DNA of 64,000 bases, taken from NCBI RefSeq assembly GCF_031432315.1, contig NZ_JAVKGO010000004.1:62001-126000 (forward strand), written 5' to 3'. The DNA comes from Serpentinicella sp031432315 (GTDB taxonomy: Bacteria; Bacillota; Clostridia; Peptostreptococcales; Natronincolaceae). The notes under the pieces were generated by a model. The model was not told the origin of the DNA. It saw nothing but the letters and a program-made list of their open reading frames with translations, and searched no databases. Below, piece after piece: positions 36,082 through 45,284 of the stretch. The position numbers and the translations under genes were made by a program. Every line of letters begins with the position of its first letter. Within the stretch, counting starts at the first letter, position 1.

Positions 36082-36834
36082 TTATCCGAACCTACCGGTA
36101 ACATAATCTTCTGTTCTCTGATCTTTAGGTGTCGTAAATATTTTTTGCGTGTTATCAAATTCAATAAGTTCACCCATTAAGAAAAATGCGGTTTTATCTG
36201 AGATTCTTGCTGCCTGATGCATGGAGTGGGTTACAATCACAATGGTGTAGTCCTTCTTCAAGTCAAAAATCAACTCTTCTATTTTTGCTGTAGCAATAGG
36301 GTCAAGGGCAGATGTCGGCTCATCCATTAGTAGAACCTCCGGCTTCATTGCCAGGGCTCTGGCAATACAAAGTCTTTGTTGCTGCCCACCAGAAAGGGCT
36401 AATGCAGATTTATTTAACCGGTCCTTTACCTCATCCCAAAGTGCAGCCTCTTTAAGGCTTTGCTCAACTATTTCATCTAATTGCCCCTTATTCTTAATAC
36501 CATTTCTCTTCGGGCCATAGGCAATATTTTCATAAACTGACTTAGGGAATGGATTAGGTTTTTGAAACACCATCCCTACCCTTCGTCTTAGTGCAACAAC
36601 ATCAATACTATCATTATATATATTTTCTTCGTCTAATAGAATATCTCCTTTTATTTTTACATGATCTATTAAATCATTCATACGATTTAAAGTTCTTAGA
36701 AAAGTTGATTTTCCACATCCTGAAGGTCCAATTAGTGCAGTGACTTTTTTTACATCAATATTTAATGAAATATCTTTCAAAGCTTGAAATTCACTATAAT
36801 ATAAATTTAAGTCATTCACTGATATTTTTGACAT
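36082..36834 (-). CDS. pstB: Phosphate ABC transporter ATP-binding protein
   Basis: This 250-residue ATPase of the high-affinity phosphate importer has a Walker A (GPSGCGKST), signature (LSGGQQQRLCIARAL), Walker B (VLLMDEPTSALDP) and H-loop (VTHSMHQA). The Pst-type KPNPFPKSVYENIAYG segment is present. It is part of pstSCAB-phoU. Confidence 0.97.
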   Translation of the reverse strand: MSKISVNDLNLYYSEFQALKDISLNIDVKKVTALIGPSGCGKSTFLRTLNRMNDLIDHVKIKGDILLDEENIYNDSIDVVALRRRVGMVFQKPNPFPKSVYENIAYGPKRNGIKNKGQLDEIVEQSLKEAALWDEVKDRLNKSALALSGGQQQRLCIARALAMKPEVLLMDEPTSALDPIATAKIEELIFDLKKDYTIVIVTHSMHQAARISDKTAFFLMGELIEFDNTQKIFTTPKDQRTEDYVTGRFG

Positions 36835-36854
36835 ATGCTTTCCCCTTTCTGTTA

Positions 36855-37712
36855 CTAGGCTCTTTTACCTCTTTTAAAAGCAATACGTATCACTGTAGCG
36901 ATTATAAAGAAAATACCTACAATCCCCAACAACACTAATGCAGTTCCATACTTTATCTGTTCAGGCATATTAGGTACTTGGGTTGATATAATGTATAGGT
37001 GGTAAGGGAGTGCCATTGCTTGATCGAATACGGACTTCGGTAATCTTGGTAAAAAGAAGGCAGCCACGGTTAGTAAAATTGGCGCTGTCTCTCCTGCGGC
37101 TCTTCCGATCCCTAAAATGGCCCCGGTTAAAATACCTGGCATTGCATGGGGTAATACTACACTTCGAATCGTTTGCCATTTTGTTGCTCCTAGGGCTAAG
37201 GATGCCTCTCTATAGCTCTTGGGAACACTTTTTAAAGCTTCTTCGGAAGCGGTTATGACTACGGGTAAAATTAGGCAAGCTAGGGTTAAAGAGCCAGCTA
37301 ATAGTGACTGTCCTAATTTCATAAATAAAACAAACAACCCTAACCCAAACAAACCGTATACAACAGAAGGTACCCCTGCTAGATTTAATATTGCCAACCG
37401 TATAACTTTGCTTAATTTACCTTGTTTTGCGTACTCTGTAAGGTATATTGCCGAACCTATACCTAAAGGCAGGGCAATTATAATTGTTCCAAAAACTAAA
37501 TATAGCGTCCCAACTATTGCGGGATAAATCCCGCCTTCACGCATGCCGCTTCTGGGCATTGCAGTTAAGAACTCCCAGCTTACTGCTGAAATACCTTTGT
37601 ATATAATAAAACCGATAATTGTCAGTGTAATAGCAATAACTGTTGCTGTAATTAAGCCTAAAATAATAAAGGCTATTTTTTCTTCTAGATTTTTTTTATT
37701 TAATTTAACCAT
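36855..37712 (-). CDS. pstA: Phosphate ABC transporter permease PstA
   Basis: This 285-residue permease has six membrane helices and the EAA-type loop (SYREASLALGATKWQTI) that docks on PstB. The GRAAGETAPILLT motif is typical of PstA. Its start follows the stop of pstC directly. Confidence 0.95.
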   Translation of the reverse strand: MVKLNKKNLEEKIAFIILGLITATVIAITLTIIGFIIYKGISAVSWEFLTAMPRSGMREGGIYPAIVGTLYLVFGTIIIALPLGIGSAIYLTEYAKQGKLSKVIRLAILNLAGVPSVVYGLFGLGLFVLFMKLGQSLLAGSLTLACLILPVVITASEEALKSVPKSYREASLALGATKWQTIRSVVLPHAMPGILTGAILGIGRAAGETAPILLTVAAFFLPRLPKSVFDQAMALPYHLYIISTQVPNMPEQIKYGTALVLLGIVGIFFIIATVIRIAFKRGKRA

Positions 37713-38651
37713 TTAATTAGCCTCCTTTTTTGATTTTGTTAAAACATAGTCGGCTATTAAATTGATTATAGTTGTCATTGCTAATAGCACCAAACCTACT
37801 GCAAATAGGGCATGATAGTGTGTGCCATTACGTACTGTATCTCCCATTTCTGCAGCAATTGTTGCTGTCATTGTTCTTCCGGAAACAAGAAAGGAATTAG
37901 GAATTTGAGCTGCATTTCCAGTAACCATCATAACCGTCATGGTCTCTCCAATGGCTCTTCCTATCCCTAACATAACTGCAGCAATAATTCCAGAAGATGC
38001 AGCAGGTAGTAGTACATAGCGAATGGTTTCCCATTTTGAAGCACCTAGTGCTAGGGATGCTTCTTTATATTCCTCGGGAAGTGCAGAGATCGCATCATCA
38101 GATATACTTATAATTGTAGGTATTGCCATTAATGACACTAAAATAGATCCTGTTATTACTGTAAACCCTGAAGAAAGAGAGAAGGTCACTCTAACCCAGC
38201 TAGATAAAACAACAATCCCTAAAAACCCTAGTACCACTGAGGGTATTGCAGATAAAAATTCTATAATAACCTTTAGTACCGTCTTTGTTTTTGGCGGTGC
38301 CATTTCCGATATGAAAATGGCACAACCAATACCTATGGGGACGGAAATAAGGATAGCTCCCAGTGTGACCATCACCGAACCTGCAATAAGAGGTACAATT
38401 CCATATTGTGGATTAACGGATACAGGAAACCAATATTTGCCCAAAAAGAATTCTTTTGGTGATACTGTACTAAACAAAGGTAAACCTGTACGAATAAGAA
38501 ATAGAAATATTAAACCTACTATTAGTACCGAGGTTATGCCTAACACAAAAATTACATTTTCTATTAGAAACTCCCCAACTCTATTTTTAATCCCTTTTCT
38601 CATGTTTTTATTGTGTTCTATTTGTTTTCTTTTTGCTATTGCTTCCTTCAT
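37713..38651 (-). CDS. pstC: Phosphate ABC transporter permease PstC
   Basis: This permease of about 312 residues has the PstC motif GRAIGETMTVMMVTGN and an EAA loop (EYKEASLALGASKWETI). I choose the ATG at 38651, six bases after GAGGTG, over a GTG at 38660 that overlaps the ribosome site. A hairpin at 38792-38810 between pstS and this gene may lower its expression relative to the binding protein. Confidence 0.95.
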   Translation of the reverse strand: MKEAIAKRKQIEHNKNMRKGIKNRVGEFLIENVIFVLGITSVLIVGLIFLFLIRTGLPLFSTVSPKEFFLGKYWFPVSVNPQYGIVPLIAGSVMVTLGAILISVPIGIGCAIFISEMAPPKTKTVLKVIIEFLSAIPSVVLGFLGIVVLSSWVRVTFSLSSGFTVITGSILVSLMAIPTIISISDDAISALPEEYKEASLALGASKWETIRYVLLPAASSGIIAAVMLGIGRAIGETMTVMMVTGNAAQIPNSFLVSGRTMTATIAAEMGDTVRNGTHYHALFAVGLVLLAMTTIINLIADYVLTKSKKEAN

Positions 38652-38791
38652 AAAACACACCTCTCTCTATATGTGAACTAAGACAATGATACTTAGTACT
38701 TCTCTGATTTTAATTTATATACATCTAACTTACTTTCTACTGTTTTAAATTTGTCCTATCTTTTAACTATCCCCATAGAAAAAGATTAAGG

Positions 38792-38810
38792 CGGGTAGTT
38801 TTTCTACCCG
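38792..38810 (-). terminator. Intercistronic hairpin between pstS and pstC
   Basis: CGGGTAG and its perfect inverse enclose five bases. The T tail is weak on the minus strand. It is probably a partial terminator or an mRNA end stabiliser, as often found after binding-protein genes. Confidence 0.5.
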
Positions 38811-38831
38811 ATGGTTTGTTCATTTTTCCTA

Positions 38832-39737
38832 CTATTTTACTGGTATAAATCCAATGTCTTCTACAATATGTTGCCCTTGTGTGCCCATTACAAAATCCAT
38901 GAATAACTCTACCACTCCTGTTGGTTGACCGTCTGTGTATAAGAACAGTGGTCTAGCAACTGGATAATCCCCTGCTTGAATGGTTTCTAAAGAAGGATAT
39001 ACTGCTTCACTGTTTTCATCCATTGAAACGGATACGCCTTGAACTTGATCTGATAAATAGGCTAATCCTACATAACCGATTCCATTAACGTCCTGCTGTA
39101 CGCCTTCTACAATTGCTTGTGTGGATGGCATTAAATTAGAATGTGTCGCGTATTCTTCATCATCAAGTACAAACTCTTTAAAGAATGCATAAGTGCCTGA
39201 GTTTGATTCTCTGGAATAAAGGGTGATTTCTGCGTCGTTACCACCAAAGTCTTTCCAATTTGTCTTTTCTCCTGTAAAAATTGCTTTAATATCTGCCCTT
39301 GTTAATTCCGCTACTGGATTATCATTATTTACTACTACTGCAATCCCATCTCTACCTGTTACAAACTCAACAACTTCAACACCATTTGCTGAAGCATCAT
39401 CAATTTCTTTATCTCTAATTGCCCTAGAAGATAGTGCAATGTCTATTGTTCCGTTAATCATTGCTGCAATCCCTGTACCTGATCCCCCGCCAGTTACCGC
39501 CATTTGTGCTTCTGGGTATTCATCCATAAATTCTTCTGCCCATCTTCCACCTAAATTAACCATAGTATCTGATCCTCTTGCTTGAACTAATTTGCTAAAA
39601 TCTACACCACTATCTGTATTTGTTTCAGAACCATTAGCTTCTGTTCCTTGATCTGTTGGTGTGTTTTCTCCTCCACATCCAATAAGCATTACTGATGCTG
39701 TTAATGCTACGACTAAAAACAATACTAGTTTTTTCAT
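38832..39737 (-). CDS. pstS: Phosphate-binding lipoprotein PstS
   Basis: This lipoprotein of about 301 residues has the lipobox MLIGC. Phosphate-binding segments are visible: ARGSDTMVNLGGRW, GGGSGTGIAAM and SRESNSGTY. It captures phosphate for PstCAB. The ATG at 39737 is used (six bases after AAGGGGG); the ATG at 39743 touches the ribosome site. A Pho box lies upstream. Confidence 0.96.
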   Translation of the reverse strand: MKKLVLFLVVALTASVMLIGCGGENTPTDQGTEANGSETNTDSGVDFSKLVQARGSDTMVNLGGRWAEEFMDEYPEAQMAVTGGGSGTGIAAMINGTIDIALSSRAIRDKEIDDASANGVEVVEFVTGRDGIAVVVNNDNPVAELTRADIKAIFTGEKTNWKDFGGNDAEITLYSRESNSGTYAFFKEFVLDDEEYATHSNLMPSTQAIVEGVQQDVNGIGYVGLAYLSDQVQGVSVSMDENSEAVYPSLETIQAGDYPVARPLFLYTDGQPTGVVELFMDFVMGTQGQHIVEDIGFIPVK

Positions 39738-39784
39738 CTTCATCCCCCTTAATTTTTTTAGAAGTTTTAATTGTCCACAAGCTC

Positions 39785-39849
39785 ATTATACCGACTTCTA
39801 TCGAAGGCTTGGTTAAGGGAATGTTAATGAATTGTTATGTTTATGTTAA
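39785..39849 (-). promoter_or_regulatory. Pho box and -10 element of the pst operon
   Basis: On the minus strand, TTAACA-like hexamers start every 11 bases: TTAACA (39844-39849), ATAACA (39833-39838), TTAACA (39822-39827) and TTAACC (39811-39816). A TATAAT -10 (39785-39790) lies 20 bases further. Four direct repeats at 11-base spacing in the -35 region are the known PhoP-binding layout of Bacillus. Expression on phosphate starvation is expected. Confidence 0.85.
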
Positions 39850-39994
39850 GCAATTTCATTTTCTGATAGTTATATTAAATTTTTTGTTAGAATTCTTTTC
39901 CTACTTTTAAAATGTTCTTATGGAATTAAATCTTAATAATGTTAATTTTAATTAATGGAATAAAAAACTCGTAAAAATGAAGTATATAACAACA

Positions 39995-40015
39995 AAAGAC
40001 CATTAGATGGCCTTT
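39995..40015 (-). terminator. Second hairpin after the small Cys-rich gene
   Basis: On the minus strand AAAGGCCAT, a 3-base loop and ATGGTCTTT (one G-U pair) are followed by a T-rich tract. It may back up the terminator at 40057-40098. Confidence 0.5.
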
Positions 40016-40056
40016 TTGTCTCGAGTTTATTGTATTTATTTGAATTTTACGCTTTA

Positions 40057-40098
40057 TATAAACAAGCCCAACATTTTTTTATGCTGGGCTTGTTTATA
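40057..40098 (-). terminator. Terminator of the small Cys-rich gene
   Basis: A perfect 14-base stem (TATAAACAAGCCCA and its inverse) encloses a 14-base loop, 12 bases past the stop at 40110. Confidence 0.75.
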
Positions 40099-40109
40099 AC
40101 TTTATGTAT

Positions 40110-40253
40110 TTACTTAAACGGAATAAATTTTTCTCCTTGATGTGGTGCAAAGTAATCATCGGAAGTTGTATGTTTATTTCGTATACAATCATTACACTTA
40201 CTCGTATTATACATCTTACAAGCCTTTTCATAATCACAATCAATGTAATACAT
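40110..40253 (-). CDS. Small Cys-rich protein, 47 residues
   Basis: This short gene has a strong AGGAGG site seven bases before its ATG and its own perfect terminator, so it is very likely real. The peptide starts MYYIDCDYEKACKMYNTSKC and contains four Cys in the order C-x6-C-x7-C-x2-C, followed by a basic patch and an acidic-aromatic tail. The Cys pattern suggests a metal site or disulfides. No signal peptide or membrane segment is present. I do not recognise the family. The nearest genes are pstS (downstream) and a polysaccharide deacetylase (upstream, same strand, 185 bases away). Confidence 0.65.
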   Translation of the reverse strand: MYYIDCDYEKACKMYNTSKCNDCIRNKHTTSDDYFAPHQGEKFIPFK

Positions 40254-40438
40254 ACTCATTCCTCCTTATTTTCCTATATCTTATGTTCAATCTTATAGGT
40301 TTATTATCGATATTAACAAAATATCTAATTGTACTTTATTAAATATAATATATAAGTATATTATATTGGTAAACTACTTACTGTTTGAACTAATGGTTTT
40401 ACTTAGTTTGCTTTTAAAAGAGGTTCTATTTTACTGTT

Positions 40439-41695
40439 TTATATTAAGGTTACAATTGTTAAACCTTCTTCTAATAAATATTCAATAATCAATGGTAGTG
40501 CCTCTACAGTATTTGGTCTTTCATGGAATAAATAAATTGCACCATCTGAATCAGTTTCTATTACGTAATTTAACAATGCAGTTGGTGCCTGCCAATACCA
40601 GTCTTCTGGATCTCTATTCCATAAAATACTTCTCATATTTTTTTGCTGTAGAATTGTATCTGTAATATGATTTTGTGCCCCATATGGTGGACGAAAGAGT
40701 GTTACCTCATGATCTAAAATTTCCTTGATACTTTCATTTGTTTTTTTTATTTCAGCTTGTTGCTCTTCTTGCGAAAGCAGTGTTAATAATACATGAGAAT
40801 GAGAGTGATTTCCAATTTCAAAACCATAATCATATGTATATTTTACGTAATCTGGGAACTCATCAATATAAGCACCTATGAAAAAAAAGGTGCCCCCAAC
40901 ATTATAGTGGACCAATATATCTACTACTTTCTTTGTATATTTCGTTGGTCCATCATCAAAGGTTAATGCTACATAACCCTTGGGTAGTCGGGATATTTTA
41001 CTACTATTCACAACAAAAGGATTTTTAATATTTCGGCTAGGAACTTCTTCTTGAGAAGCATCTAATTGCCCATGGTCCATTTTTTTACTTGTAATTTCTA
41101 TATCACTATCTTGGACTGGATCTGAGACTACAGGTTTTAGCTTAGCTTGTCCTACAATATAATAACTCATAGTAAGAAAAACTATTATACATAACACACC
41201 AGGTAATATATATCTATTCTTTTGTAAAATATTATTTTCTACTAGCTTTTTTGCATCTGGTTTACAACGATTTATTTCTTTCTTCTCTATTTTATCTTGG
41301 GTGGAAGTGACTTCGATTGTTCCTAGATTATTAGATTGTAAAAATGATTCTAAATCCTTTATATTATAAATACTTTTTAAATGACTAAGCGTAGCATGAA
41401 ACTCAGGAGAACACAGAAATTGATCCTTAATACTGTTATTTTTGATATAAGTAACAACAGTTGTTTCATAGTTATTTTTATCCTGATTATTGATACCCGT
41501 AAATGACAAACGATATTTTAAATCATCTTTATTTTTTACTATTTTCAATAAATTTTCATATGTAAACTGATCTATATTTAATGTGAATTTTGAAACTTCT
41601 CCTTCAATGTGAAAACAACAGGTTAACAAGTAGCAATTATCCTGTTGTTCCAAACCTATGATTTCCAAAAACCTAACTCTGTAGTTAGCATCCAT
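40439..41695 (-). CDS. Membrane-anchored polysaccharide deacetylase
   Basis: This 418-residue protein has a cytoplasmic N-terminal region of unknown type (1-160), one membrane helix (about 163-184), a linker and an outer NodB deacetylase domain (about 235-418). Motifs are TFDDGPTK (catalytic base and metal Asp), HSHSH (metal His), RPPYGA and LFHE. The enzyme would remove acetyl groups from peptidoglycan or another wall polymer. The N-terminal part is unusual for the family and might be a sensor or anchor. A coiled-coil protein gene lies 64 bases upstream on the same strand. Confidence 0.85.
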   Translation of the reverse strand: MDANYRVRFLEIIGLEQQDNCYLLTCCFHIEGEVSKFTLNIDQFTYENLLKIVKNKDDLKYRLSFTGINNQDKNNYETTVVTYIKNNSIKDQFLCSPEFHATLSHLKSIYNIKDLESFLQSNNLGTIEVTSTQDKIEKKEINRCKPDAKKLVENNILQKNRYILPGVLCIIVFLTMSYYIVGQAKLKPVVSDPVQDSDIEITSKKMDHGQLDASQEEVPSRNIKNPFVVNSSKISRLPKGYVALTFDDGPTKYTKKVVDILVHYNVGGTFFFIGAYIDEFPDYVKYTYDYGFEIGNHSHSHVLLTLLSQEEQQAEIKKTNESIKEILDHEVTLFRPPYGAQNHITDTILQQKNMRSILWNRDPEDWYWQAPTALLNYVIETDSDGAIYLFHERPNTVEALPLIIEYLLEEGLTIVTLI

Positions 41696-41759
41696 TCGTT
41701 AATACCCCGTCCTTAGTCTAAAACTACTGCAATATTATTTATTTTTAAATGAATCAGCG

Positions 41760-42485
41760 TTATTTTTTATTTGAATCTGGGAAATCCACTACATTTTTTT
41801 CAGCACTTTTCTCCTCATTATTATGATAGGAGGATGTAGACTTATTTACCCGTTCTGTAAAATCACTAAAGCTTTTTAGTAATTGTACTTTTTCTTCTTG
41901 GATTTTCTTATGACGTTCAACCAACTTTTGATTTTCAATTTCTTTCTCACGAATCGTTTCTTCTAGTGTTTTTATCTGTTGTGCCATAGATATTCTGAAT
42001 TGCTTATAATCTTCACTTAATTGTCTATATTTTTCCTGTTCCTTTTCCAGTGCAAAATTAACCTCTTCAACCTCATTACTAATTCTTACTTGGTATTCTC
42101 CATAATCTTCAAGCAATTGATCAAAGTTCAATTTCTTGAGTGTTAACTCTTCTTCTAGTTGTTTCTTCTCCATTTGTTGCTCGTTTACTTTCTTGTTTGC
42201 CGTTTGAACATCTTGCTTTAATTTATCGATTTTCTGATTAGCATTGGTTAGCTGAGCTTCTAAATCTTTTATAGCTACCATTTTAAGTTGTCTATCTTTA
42301 ATGATCTGTTCAACTGCTACTTCCACATCAACAATGACCTTTTCCTTATGGGATAAACTTGTAATTGAAGGATTCTCCGATGTTTGTGTTTCTTCTTTTA
42401 ATTGAGGCTGTTTCGGTAGGTTTTCTTCTTGGTGCACTTCCTTCTTACGAAACCAGTTAAATCCCTGTTTTTCACTAATTGACAT
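41760..42485 (-). CDS. Coiled-coil protein of unknown function
   Basis: This protein of about 241 residues is dominated by a long Glu/Lys/Gln-rich coiled coil (about 65-220) after a polar N-terminus containing NWFRKKE. No signal peptide or membrane helix is visible. I place the start at the ATG at 42485, six bases after AAAGGTGGAG, rather than the TTG at 42509. It lies 64 bases before the deacetylase gene on the same strand and is probably cotranscribed. A scaffolding role is only a guess. Confidence 0.65.
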   Translation of the reverse strand: MSISEKQGFNWFRKKEVHQEENLPKQPQLKEETQTSENPSITSLSHKEKVIVDVEVAVEQIIKDRQLKMVAIKDLEAQLTNANQKIDKLKQDVQTANKKVNEQQMEKKQLEEELTLKKLNFDQLLEDYGEYQVRISNEVEEVNFALEKEQEKYRQLSEDYKQFRISMAQQIKTLEETIREKEIENQKLVERHKKIQEEKVQLLKSFSDFTERVNKSTSSYHNNEEKSAEKNVVDFPDSNKK

Positions 42486-42803
42486 TCTAGACTCCACCTT
42501 TCCAACCAAGATATTTATATAATTTATTTACAATCAAAATATTCTATAAATACCAATAATTATATAAATTTTAAGGTATATTCTAAAGATTGTCAAACTT
42601 TTAATTTTATTGTATATTATTGTTTTATTGTGAGAATATGGTATTTTCAGATTTAACGTTTACTTTTGTTCTGTCCCTATTTGCAGTAATAAAATAAAGT
42701 TTGTCATAATTTAGTGAAGTTATCTCATAAAATAATATGAAAGGATATTTTATAGGAAATAAGTAATTCTGTAAAAATAGATCTCTTGTAAAGTAGGTGC
42801 ATA
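42486..42803. other. Divergent intergenic region
   Basis: This AT-rich space separates the coiled-coil gene from the M15 peptidase gene. The only site I can propose is the forward promoter at 42590-42618. Confidence 0.4.
42590..42618 (+). promoter_or_regulatory. Possible promoter of the M15 peptidase gene
   Basis: TTGTCA (42590-42595) and TATATT (42613-42618) are exactly 17 bases apart. The distance to the ATG (185 bases) would give a long leader. Confidence 0.3.
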
Positions 42804-43757
42804 ATGAAAAAGGTATATCTATTTATTATAATTTTGGTAGTTTTTTTCCCTCTAAGACCTCTGTTAAATTATCATTATACCTCAGACAACGTATATAACA
42901 GATTCGTGGATGCTTATGAGAATATCATAAAGAAAGATATATTTTCTCTTATGATGGCCTACCCAGAACATATTGTAGATATAGAAGTGGTAGATGGTAA
43001 TGAAATATACCTTATATTAAAATCAGGACAAAGGCTAATATACGATGATAGTAAAGAAAAAAACGCCTTAGAAAGGCTAGAAAACCCTGATTTGAAAGAT
43101 ATGATGGAACAAAACTATGTTCTTGGTGACATTGACGGTCTAATGGCTGAGACATATAACCCTGGAAGAATCCGAGTATATCCTTTATTAAAAGAAGTAT
43201 ACGGATCTAACCAGTATGAAATTGAAAAGAAGCTTTCGGGAGTAAAAATGAGTTCTGGTTATCATCGTTTTAACAGCAGTAATGATGCTGCACACCATCT
43301 TGAAATGGCAGTTTCAGCGTTAAATCAACTTGCTAAAAATAAGCCAGAACTTTGGTCCTATCTTTATCCTATAGGTGGTACTTATAATTATAGATATATT
43401 TCTAGAACCAACCGGCTAAGCCCTCATGCTTTTGGCATTGCTATAGACTTTGCAAGTAATAAAAATGATTACTGGCAATGGGCATCAAGAGAAGCAGGAG
43501 AAAAGCGATTAAAGTCCTACCCTCAAGAAATAGTTGATATAATGGAAAATCATTATTTTATATGGGGTGGTAAATGGGGACAGTTTGACATACTCCATTT
43601 TGAATACCGTCCTGAAATCATTATAAAAGCAAAGTACTTCCCTGTTGATGAAAAACCAATAGTCTGGTATGAGAATTTGCCGGCTGAAGATATATCTGTA
43701 TCCAACTTAATATGTTTTATAGAAGAAAGACTTAAGGAATTTTCCCTTTCTGATTAG
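42804..43757 (+). CDS. M15-family peptidoglycan peptidase
   Basis: This 317-residue protein has an N-terminal signal or anchor segment (1-20) and a zinc peptidase domain of the M15 (VanY/L-alanyl-D-glutamate peptidase) group at about 150-280. The zinc ligands are visible in SPHAFGIAIDFA (His and Asp) and DILHFEYRPE (His). It would cut peptide bonds in peptidoglycan stems outside the membrane. AGGTG precedes the ATG. A bidirectional terminator follows. Confidence 0.85.
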   Translation: MKKVYLFIIILVVFFPLRPLLNYHYTSDNVYNRFVDAYENIIKKDIFSLMMAYPEHIVDIEVVDGNEIYLILKSGQRLIYDDSKEKNALERLENPDLKDMMEQNYVLGDIDGLMAETYNPGRIRVYPLLKEVYGSNQYEIEKKLSGVKMSSGYHRFNSSNDAAHHLEMAVSALNQLAKNKPELWSYLYPIGGTYNYRYISRTNRLSPHAFGIAIDFASNKNDYWQWASREAGEKRLKSYPQEIVDIMENHYFIWGGKWGQFDILHFEYRPEIIIKAKYFPVDEKPIVWYENLPAEDISVSNLICFIEERLKEFSLSD

Positions 43758-43791
43758 ATGGTTTTAGTTATAAATAAAAATGGATGTGAAT

Positions 43792-43828
43792 AATAAAAGT
43801 AGCGCTTAGTAAAGCGCTTACTTTTATT
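43792..43828. terminator. Bidirectional terminator
   Basis: AATAAAAGTAGCGCTT and its inverse with a single bulged base enclose four bases between the convergent M15 and M20 peptidase genes. It overlaps the M20 stop codon. Confidence 0.75.
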
Positions 43829-45263
43829 GGTTTGAAATTAGTTTTATAAAGAAGGTAACGGTTTTTTCTATATTATCTAATGAAATTCTTTCATCCGTGG
43901 CATGCACTTTACTAAGTTCATCCTTCGTTATTCTATATGGTGAAAAACGATAGATATTTTCTGAAACAATTTCATATTTCCTTGCATCTGTACCTGCCAT
44001 AACTAAATATGGAGATACGACAGCCTCTGGAAAAACATCATAAATAGTGTTTTCTATATGCTTAAAGGCTTCCGTAGAAACACTAGATGCCTTGGAAGGA
44101 TCCTCTAACCTCAATGCTTCAACTTTTATATTCGAATTATTGACTACGCTTTTAATATGATTTAAAAGCATTTCACCGGTTTCTCCAGGTAAAATCCTAA
44201 AATTAAAAGTTGCAGTTGCTTTTAATGGCATTACATTTGGCTCTGGACCTCCTTGGGCCATTGTTGCAGCAGTTGTGGTTCTTAGCATTGCATTTCCCGT
44301 AGGATTACTTGAAAAGATTTTTATAAACAATGGTTTAAATAACCACATGTTTGCTAAAATCACTTTGTTGATTCCCTTCATTTCTGGGCCAATATATTTA
44401 AGCATGTCCTCCACAGGAGGAGTCAGTCTTGTCTTCATTTGATGCTTTTCAAGATTAACAATCGCTTTACTAATCATCCCTAAAGCTGTATTTTTAGGTG
44501 GCATTGATGCATGCCCCCCTGGACTTTCTGCTGTCAACCTTATATTCGCATATCCCTTTTCGCAGGTACCTACTACGGCTACAGGGGCATCAATACCTTT
44601 CATTGCTCCTTCCGTAACACAGCCCCCTTCATCTAATACAAGATCAAAGGTAATTCCTCTGTCATATAGAGTTTGGGCGATCATCTTTGCTCCGTCTTTT
44701 CCCCCAATTTCCTCATCATGACCAAAAGCTAAGTAGATATCTCTTTCTGGTGTATGGCCTTGTTTTAAAAGAGTTTCTATTGCTTCTAAGGCGCCAATCA
44801 TTTGTATTTTTATATCTAGGGCTCCACGCCCCCATACAAAGCCGTCCTTTATCATGCCGCTAAAAGCCTCATAGGTCCAATCTTTTTCTGTGCCTTCCTC
44901 TACTGGAACAACATCCATGTGGGCTAGTAGTAAAATAGGATTTTTTGAGGTGCCTTTTCCCTTCCATTTGTATAAAAGACTATAGGTGTTTATGGTTTCT
45001 TTTTCTAAATGCTTATGTACTAGAGGATAGGATGTTTCAATAACATCCTGCAGTTTTTTAAATTCATCCCAATCTGTTAAATTGGCATCAGAGTTTGACA
45101 CGGTTTTACACTGAATGGTTTTGGATAAATTCTCTGCTGCTCGGGTAGCATCCACATCTATTTTAAATTTTGTAGAAGTAGTATGCTTTTTACTTTTAAA
45201 TCTTAGTGTATTCACTGTAATAATAATAGTTAATATCATTACTATACTGAAGATGATGATCAT
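43824..45263 (-). CDS. M20-family metallopeptidase
   Basis: This 479-residue protein has one N-terminal membrane helix (2-20) and an M20 dizinc peptidase domain. Metal and catalytic residues are visible in LLAHMDVVP (His, Asp), WGRGALDIK (bridging Asp), FGHDEEIGG (catalytic Glu pair) and AGTDARKY. The length and N-terminal anchor match the PM20D1/carboxypeptidase S group, which acts on peptides or N-acyl amino acids. It is preceded on the same strand by two membrane protein genes (21 bases away), forming a likely peptide or amino acid uptake-and-hydrolysis operon. Confidence 0.87.
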   Translation of the reverse strand: MIIIFSIVMILTIIITVNTLRFKSKKHTTSTKFKIDVDATRAAENLSKTIQCKTVSNSDANLTDWDEFKKLQDVIETSYPLVHKHLEKETINTYSLLYKWKGKGTSKNPILLLAHMDVVPVEEGTEKDWTYEAFSGMIKDGFVWGRGALDIKIQMIGALEAIETLLKQGHTPERDIYLAFGHDEEIGGKDGAKMIAQTLYDRGITFDLVLDEGGCVTEGAMKGIDAPVAVVGTCEKGYANIRLTAESPGGHASMPPKNTALGMISKAIVNLEKHQMKTRLTPPVEDMLKYIGPEMKGINKVILANMWLFKPLFIKIFSSNPTGNAMLRTTTAATMAQGGPEPNVMPLKATATFNFRILPGETGEMLLNHIKSVVNNSNIKVEALRLEDPSKASSVSTEAFKHIENTIYDVFPEAVVSPYLVMAGTDARKYEIVSENIYRFSPYRITKDELSKVHATDERISLDNIEKTVTFFIKLISNQ

Positions 45264-45284
45264 ATACTTTCCCCCTTGCTTTCT

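Noticed and set aside
38023..38676. A 217-codon open frame on the plus strand opposite pstC
   Set aside because: PstC on the minus strand is certain and fits its operon; the antisense frame has no family match or ribosome site.
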